DNA from: Elymus sibiricus
Taxonomy: Eukaryota; Streptophyta; Magnoliopsida; Poales; Poaceae
Assembly (NCBI GenBank): GCA_039707655.1
Contig: CM077664.1
Location: forward strand, 201,556,195 to 201,620,194
Direction: 5' to 3'
DNA: 64,000 nucleotides
A program made the translations under genes and the position numbers. The notes below the pieces were generated by a model. The model did no database searches and was not told the DNA's origin. It was given only the letters and a program-made list of their open reading frames with translations. This document shows, in pieces, positions 57,801 to 64,000 of the stretch. Positions within the stretch are counted from its first letter, which is position 1. Every line of letters begins with the position of its first letter.

Positions 57801-58989
57801 AGGAGGCCCTAATGCGGTCTATTGTCATGCCTCTCGCCGGTGCCTCCTACTAGGGAAGGTTATGGGTGCGCGCTACCCTGATCAGGTAGGCGGCCATAGC
57901 CTTGTGTGCCCGAGTTTTACGGTACCGAGGTCCCCGTTTGGGACGATGTTTTGTTTTGGCCATGACGGTGGTAGCCACGAAGGTGGCGGATGTCACGAGT
58001 TGACATCGAGGCCACCCATGACATAGTCCAAAGGGGAGTTTGTCGGGAGTGGCCGGGAGAGTGTCATGCAATAGATTGGTTTTGTCGGAATATCGTTGGT
58101 CCACCCGAATGGGAACACGAGGCCATGAGTTCCGTAGTGTGGGTACAGTGTACTAACCTCTGCAGAGTGTATAATCTATCAATAGCCGCGTCCTCGGTTA
58201 TGGACACAGTTCGTACTAGGTCACACCGTTCGATCAACACTCACGATGATGGAATGACTTATAAGATGACTAATCTTTCTATGTGAGTAGTAACAGTTTG
58301 GCAGGATGCCGATGATGATGTTGGGATGATCTTGAGGGTGATCATTCAGTTTGTGATGTGATCACGTGGTGATCACGAGGAGGTATTGATCACAAGGTGA
58401 TCGAGATGATATGTTGCTTGGCCGGGTAGCCAAGAGTGAGATGGTTCCATGTGACCCAAGATGTTGGTTCATCAGTAATTCTAGCATTACCATATTATGA
58501 TGAGTAGTTACTTCCACATCATAGTAGTTGTTAATAACTTAACCTGTCAATGCCATGTTGTTGTCTTGCCTTGATGCTTTTGGTTGTTGTGAGCTTGCGA
58601 GTACATTCAAAGTTCTCACCTGGCGTGTCATGCCAGATTGCAGGTGATGCCGTGATTGATTGATTGTCGAGGATCCCGAGTCTGCGAGCTAGGCCGTGTC
58701 CCAGCCAGAGTCCCTGCGGAGTGGAGTCCATCACCATGGTTGTTGTTCCGCTGCTAGAAGTTATTCCACTACTTCGAGATGATTCGCTGCTAGCATAGAG
58801 CTACCTTAGCAGGCGTAGTGTCGCCATGCCGATGTAATCTTTGTAACATCAAACCCTTGTACCCTTATCAAGTGAAATTAAGAGCTGATTTGTTCTATGC
58901 CAAGCAGTGACGTATTCCAGAAGACTTGATCTCTGGGCTGGAATACGGGGGGTGGGGGGATTCCGGTTCCTCTGAGCCGGGGTGCCACA
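54825..58989 (+). repeat. Solo LTR of a Tekay-type element
   Basis: The 4165-bp sequence starts TGTAACACCCCGATTTTTGG and ends GAGCCGGGGTGCCACA. It is flanked by TTTTG on both sides (54820-54824 and 58990-58994). Ends and several internal phrases (CCTCTGCAGAGTGTA, ATAGCCGCGTCC) match the minus-strand LTRs of the big array, so it is a related family in the opposite orientation. A TATA box (TATATAA, 56524-56530) precedes a GC-rich leader zone. The open frames in 56040-57030 are low-complexity and are not taken as genes. It most likely formed by LTR-LTR recombination. Confidence 0.87.
56524..56530 (+). promoter_or_regulatory. TATA box of solo Tekay-type LTR
   Basis: GGCTATATAAGCTCC, followed by a CT-rich leader. 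Confidence 0.6.
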
Positions 58990-58994
58990 TTTTG

Positions 58995-60398
58995 GTTTTA
59001 CAGAATATCAATACCAAACGAAGTCCAAATGCCACGAAACTTTTTGGAGATTTTTTTCTGGACATAACCAACACTAGAAGCTTCGAGAGAAGGCCAGAAG
59101 CCCTAGGAGGTGGCCACGAGCCACCAGGGCGCGCCTGGGGGGGGGGCAGGCACGCCCTGGTGCCTCATGGGCCCACCTCTGACTCTTTTGACCTAATTCC
59201 ACCACTATAAATTCCCAAAAATCGGGAAACCAACAGGGGAGTCCACGAAATACTTTTTGTGCCGCCGCAAGCTTCTGTTCTCGAGAGATCCCATCTGGGG
59301 GCCTTTTCTGGTACTCCGCCGGAGGGGGAATCGATCACGGAGGGGCTCTACATCAACCTTGCTGCCCTTCCGATGGTGCGTGAGTAGTTTACCACAGACC
59401 TTCGGGTCCATAGTTAGTAGCTAGATGGCTTCTTCTCTCTTTTTGATCTTTAATACAATGTTCTCCTCGATGTTCTTGGAGTTCTATCCGATGTAATCAC
59501 TTTTTGTGGTGTGTTTGTTGGGATCCGATGAATTGTGAGTTTATGATCAGATTATCCATGAATATTATTTGAGTCTTCTCTGATCTCTTTTATGCATGAT
59601 TATTATAGCTTCGTATTTCTTCTCTGATCTATTGATTTGGTTTGGCCGACTAGATTGATTTATCTTGCTATGGGAAGAGGTGCTTTGTAATGGGTTCGAT
59701 CTTGCGGTGCTCAATCCCAGTGACAGAAAGGGACATGACACGTATGTATCGTTGCTATTAAGGGTAAAAAGATGGGGTTTATTCATGCGTGAGTTTACTT
59801 TGTCTACATCATGTCATCTTGCTTAAGGCGTTACTCCGTTCTTTATGGACTTAATACACTAGATGCATGCTGGATAGCGGTCGATGTGTGGAGTAATAGT
59901 AGTAGATGCAGTCAGGAGTCGGTCTACTTGTCTCAGACGTGATGCCTATATACATGATCATTGCCTTGGATATCGTCATGATTATTTGCTTTTCTATCAA
60001 TTGCCCAACAGTAATTTGTTACCCACCGTATGCTATTTTCTTGAGAGAAGCCTCTAGTGAAAACTATGGCCCCCGGGTCTATCTAAATCATATATTAAAA
60101 ACCCTAAAAACCTTGCTGCACTTTTTGTTTATTTATTTTATTTTGTATTTTTGTTTCAATCTATCTATCTATCACATACAATTTAATCTTGCAACTTACC
60201 GCCGAGGGATTGACAACCCCTTGTTTGCATTGGGTGCAAGGATTTGTTGTTTTGTGTGCAGGTGCTACTAACGAGGTGTTGCATGATTCTCCTACTGGAT
60301 TGATAACCTTGGTTTCATAACTGAGGGAAATACTTATCTCTACTGTACTGCATCTCCCTTCCTCTTCAGGGAATTACCAACGCAGCTCACAAGTAGCA
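58995..60398 (+). repeat. LTR D, right part
   Basis: The remaining 1404 bp of LTR D, ending CAAGTAGCA. It shares with LTR C the diagnostic phrases CATAACCAACACTAGAAGC and GGGGAGTCCAC, confirming the pair. Confidence 0.9.
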
Positions 60399-60403
60399 GT
60401 GCA

Positions 60404-62194
60404 CTCTCATGCTTCACTTATATCTTTTTGAGAGTCTAATAAATAGTAATGGTAATATGCACGGGTTATGAATTTGGTCCTAATATGATAGGTATTCAAG
60501 CAGGATATAATAAAAACTTTCATGTAGATCACTAAATATGATAAGTTTGATTCCTTGCAATAGTTTTGCGATATTAAGATGGTAATATGTGGGAGGTACT
60601 AGTAGATAATTGTGGTTTAGTAAGAATATTGGTGTTAAGGTTTGTGATTCCCGAAGCATGCACGTATGGTCTGTCGTTATGCTAAGAAGTTGGAGCATGA
60701 TTTATTATTGATTGTCTACCTTATGAGTGGCGGTCGGGGACGAGCGATGGTCTTTTCCTACCAATCTATCCCCCTAGGGGCATGCGTAGTAGTACTTTGC
60801 TTCGAGGGCTAATAAACTTTTGCAATAAGTATGTGAGTTCTTTATGACTAATGTGAGTCCATGGATTATATGCACTCTCACCTTTTCGCAATGTGCTAGC
60901 CTCTTCGGTGCCGTGCATTGCCCTTTCTCACCTCGAGAGTCGGTGCAAACTTCGCCGGTGCATCCAAACCCCGTGATATGATACGCTCTATCACACATAA
61001 GCCTTCTTATATCTTCCTCAAAACAGCCACCATACCTACCTATTATGGCATTTCCATAGCCATTCCGAGATATATTGCCATGCAACTTCCACCGCTCCGT
61101 TTATGACACACATCATCATTGTCATATTGTTTTGCATGATCATATAGCTGACATAGTATTTGTGGCTCAGCCATCGTTCATCATTTTTATATATGTCACG
61201 CTAGATCATTGCACATCCTGGTACACTGCCAGAGGCACTCATATAGAGTCATATTGTTCTAGTATCGAGTTGTAATTTTGAGTTGTAAGTAAATAGAAGT
61301 ATGATGATCATCATTATTAGAGCATTGTCCCAGTGAGGAAATAAAAAAAAAGGCCAAAAAGAGCCCACCAAATAATAATAATAATAATAATAATAATATT
61401 AAGAGAGAAGGGGTTGTGTTACTATCCTTTTCCATACTTGTGCTTCAAAGTAGCACCATGTTTTTTCATATTGAGAGTCTCCTATGTTGTCACTTTCATA
61501 TACTAGTGGGAAGTTTTCATTATAGAACTTGGCTTGTATATTCCGATGATGGGCTTCCTCAAATGCCCGAGGTCTTCATGAGCAAGCAACTTGGATGCAC
61601 ACCCACTTAGTTTTTATTTTGAGCTTTCATACAATTATAGCTCTTAGTGCATCCGTTGCATGGCAATCCCTACTCCTCGCATTGACATCAATTGATGGGC
61701 ATCTCCATAGCCCGTTGATTAGCCGTGTCGATGTGAGACTATCTTCCTTTTTTTGACTTCCCCTTATTAATCTCTATCATCAGGTTCTATTCCACCCATA
61801 GTGCTATATCCATGGCTTGCGCTCATGTATTGTGTGGGGGTTGAAAAAGCTGAAGCGCGTTAAAAAGTATGAACCAATTGCTCGGCTTGTCATCGGGGTA
61901 GTGCATGATAAATACTTTATGTTAAGAAGATGGAGCATGACAGGATTATATGATTTTGTAGGGATAACTTTCTTTAGCATTTTTATTTTGAAAGACATGA
62001 TTGTTTGTTAGTATGCCTGAGTATTGATGTCTTTATATCAAATTATAGACTATGGCTTTGAATCATTCGGATCTTAATATTCATACCATAAAAGAGAATT
62101 AGATGATGAACATGTTAGGCAGCATTCCACATCAAAAATTCTGTTTTTATCATTTACCTACTCGAGGACGAGCAGGAACTAAGCTTGGGGATGC
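60404..62194 (+). other. Non-coding 3' internal region of element Y (second part)
   Basis: Resumes after C-D and runs to LTR E. It contains CCCCCTAGGGGCATGC near 60770, an (AAT)n microsatellite at 61371-61398, and ACTCGAGGACGAGCAGGAA before the polypurine-type tract at 62181-62194. No coding frame. Confidence 0.7.
61371..61398. repeat. (AAT)n microsatellite
   Basis: Nine consecutive AAT units. Confidence 0.95.
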
Positions 62195-62703
62195 TGATAC
62201 GTCTCCAACGTATCTATAATTTTTGATTGTTCCATGCTATTATAGTATCAATCTTGGATGTTTTATATGCAATAATATGCTATTTTATATCATTTTTTGG
62301 GACTAACCTATTAACCTATTGCCCAGTGCCAGCTGCTGTTTTCTGCTTGTTTTTGTTTTTCCAGGAAATTAGTGCCAAACGAATTCCAAATGCCACGAAA
62401 CTTTTTGACAATTTTTTTTCTGGACAAAAGAGACCCTGGAAGCTTCGGGAGGAAGCCAGAAGCCTCACGAGGAGGCCACAAGGCAACAGGGCGCGGCCCC
62501 AAGGGGCGCGCCCTGATGCCTTGTGGGCCCCTCGTGGCTCCTTTTTACCTAATTCCACTTCTATAAATTCTCAAATATTGGGAAACCAACAGAGAGCCCC
62601 ACGAAATAACTTTTTTGCCACCGCAAGCTTCTGTTCTTCTACGATCCCATCTGGAGGCCTTTTCCGGCGATCTGTCGGAGGGGGAATCGGTCACAGAGGG
62701 CTT
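62195..62703 (+). repeat. LTR E (3' LTR of element Y), interrupted
   Basis: First 509 bp of the LTR, starting TGATACGTCTCC. It is cut at GAGGGCTT by another LTR. It is nearly identical to LTR B in the region 62400-62620. Confidence 0.88.
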
Positions 62704-64000
62704 TGATAACCCACAAATATAGGGGATCGCAACAGTTTTCGAGGGTAGTATTTCACCCAAATTTATTGATTCGACACAAGGGGAGCCAAAGAATATTTGC
62801 GAGTATTAGCAGTTGAGTTGTCAATTCAACCACACCTAGAGAACTAAATATCTGCAGCAAAGTGTTTAGTAGCACAGTAGTATGATAGTTTTGATAGCAG
62901 TAGTAACAGTAGCAACAGTAACAGTAACAGTTGCAGTTTTGTAGTGATTGTAACAGCAGCAGTAGCAAAGTAACTTAGCAAAGATCAATATGCGAAAGCG
63001 TAGGCATTGGATCGGTGATGGATAATTATGTTGGATGACATTCATCATATAACAGTCACAACCTAGGGCGATACACAATAGCTCCAATTCATCAATATAA
63101 TGTAGGCATGTATTCCGTATATAGTCATACGTGCTTATAGTAAGAACTTGCATGACATCTTTTGTCCTACCCTCCCATGGCAGCGGGGTCCATAAGGAAA
63201 CTAAGGGATATTAAGGCCTCCTTTTAATAGAGAACTGGAACAAAGCATTAACACATGGTGAATACATGAACTCCTCGAATTATAGTCATCCCTGGAGAGT
63301 ATCCCACACAATTGTCACTATGGGGTCTACGGATCAGAAAATAACAAGTGCATATGACAAGCGGATAGGATCAAGAACTCAAATATATTCATGAAAACAT
63401 AAAGGGTTCAGATCTGAAATCATGGCACTCGGGCCCTAGTGGCAAGCATTAAGCATAGCAAAGTCATAGCAACATCAATCTCAGAACATAGTGGATACTA
63501 GGGATCAAAGCCCTAACAAATTGACTCGATTACATGATAAATCTCATCCAACCCATCACCGTCCAGCAAGCCTACGGAGAAATTACTCATGCCCGGTGGT
63601 GAGCATCATGGAATTGGTGATGGAGGATGGTTGATGATGACGACGGCGACGAATCCCCCTCTCCGGAGCCCCGAACGGACTCCAGATCAGCCCTCCTGAT
63701 GAAGAACAGGAGGTGGCGGCGGCTCCGTATCGTAAAACGCGATGAAACTTCTTATCTTATTCTTTTCTCGGGGAAAGTGAATTTATAGCATTGGAATTAG
63801 GTCGGACGGCCGCCTGTGGGCCCCACAAGGCATCAGGGCGCGCCCTAGGGGGGGGTCGCGCCCTGTTGCCTTGTGGGCAATAGGTGGCCCCTCTTCTGTT
63901 GATTCTTGCGCCAGTAATTTTTATTTATTCCATAAAAAATCTCCAAAAAGTTTTGTCCAATTCCGAGAACTTTGATTTCTGCACAAAAACAACACTATGG
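62704..64000 (-). mobile_element. LTR of a further retrotransposon, running off the window
   Basis: Starts TGATAACCCACAAATATAGG immediately after a possible target duplication (GGCTT). The reverse strand has a TATAAATTC promoter-like site near 63789 and a GC-rich leader, so the LTR appears to be in minus orientation. No protein is visible before the window ends. A (GTAACA)-type microsatellite at about 62895-62945 lies inside. Confidence 0.6.

Larger units (their letters stand above)
27917..60398 (+). mobile_element. Athila-type retrotransposon C-D nested in Y
   Basis: LTR C and LTR D are each 1565 bp once their own insertions are removed. The flanks are TTGCA (27912-27916) and GTGCA (60399-60403), a 5-bp target duplication with one mismatch. 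The host sequence rejoins correctly across it, as shown by the homologous phrase TAATTGCACTCTCATG at about 23557. The interior (51215-54663, 3449 bp) has a primer site, a broken gag-like frame and a non-coding 3' region, giving 6.6 kb in all without insertions. Both LTRs carry a Tekay insertion. Confidence 0.88.
25586..62703 (+). mobile_element. Athila-lineage retrotransposon Y (interrupted, 5' part lost)
   Basis: The interior starts abruptly at about 25586, has an acidic gag-like frame and runs to 27916. It continues after the nested element C-D at 60404 and reaches its 3' LTR E at 62195. The 5' LTR and primer site are absent, replaced by the junction with element X. Confidence 0.7.

Overview
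The window is plant nuclear DNA, most likely from a Triticeae grass (wheat, barley, Aegilops or rye group). Most of it is nested LTR retrotransposons. One host gene is well supported, and it has canonical GT-AG introns. The Triticeae suggestion rests on my memory of the abundant LTR type that begins TGATACGTCTCCAACG, which I associate with Sabrina/WHAM-like Athila elements. No bacterial features, rRNA, tRNA or CRISPR array are visible.

Bases 1-3674 hold a six-exon gene for a 332-residue protein with two MATH (TRAF-like) domains. Its predicted N-terminus looks like a myristoylation/palmitoylation anchor. A young, gag-only Copia-type element (3715-8185) sits 41 bp after the stop codon. Its internal region is split by a decayed PIF/Harbinger transposon (5389-7256) that carries a very GC-rich segment. 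Bases 8186-17060 are low in confident genes. They hold one possible terminal exon on the minus strand, a broken unknown coding region, an exon-like block with perfect splice borders, a 2.1-kb array built on the palindrome TTGCCATGGCAA, and a GC-rich segment with a 60-bp dispersed repeat. A truncated Copia element with a broken gag lies at 17370-18546.

From 19560 to the end the window is a stack of insertions. Two Athila-lineage elements, X (5' LTR A at 19560-21128) and Y (3' LTR E from 62195), are joined at a recombination junction near 25585. X also carries a solo-like LTR B. A third Athila-type element (C-D, 27917-60398) sits in the 3' part of Y. It has a near-perfect TSD, and both of its LTRs are 1565 bp once insertions are removed. 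Each LTR of C-D was hit in turn by a Tekay-type chromovirus. LTR C holds a 21.7-kb minus-strand array with three LTRs and two internal regions (29116-50843, TSD GTATG). LTR D holds a solo LTR (54825-58989, TSD TTTTG). LTR E is interrupted at 62704 by another LTR that runs off the window.

None of the retroelements can encode a complete set of intact proteins. The most notable intact retroelement frame is a 273-residue ORF between the primer-binding site and gag of the second Tekay unit. It resembles no standard retrotransposon domain. Its N-terminal layout recalls a double-stranded-RNA-binding fold, and it ends in an acidic serine-rich tail.
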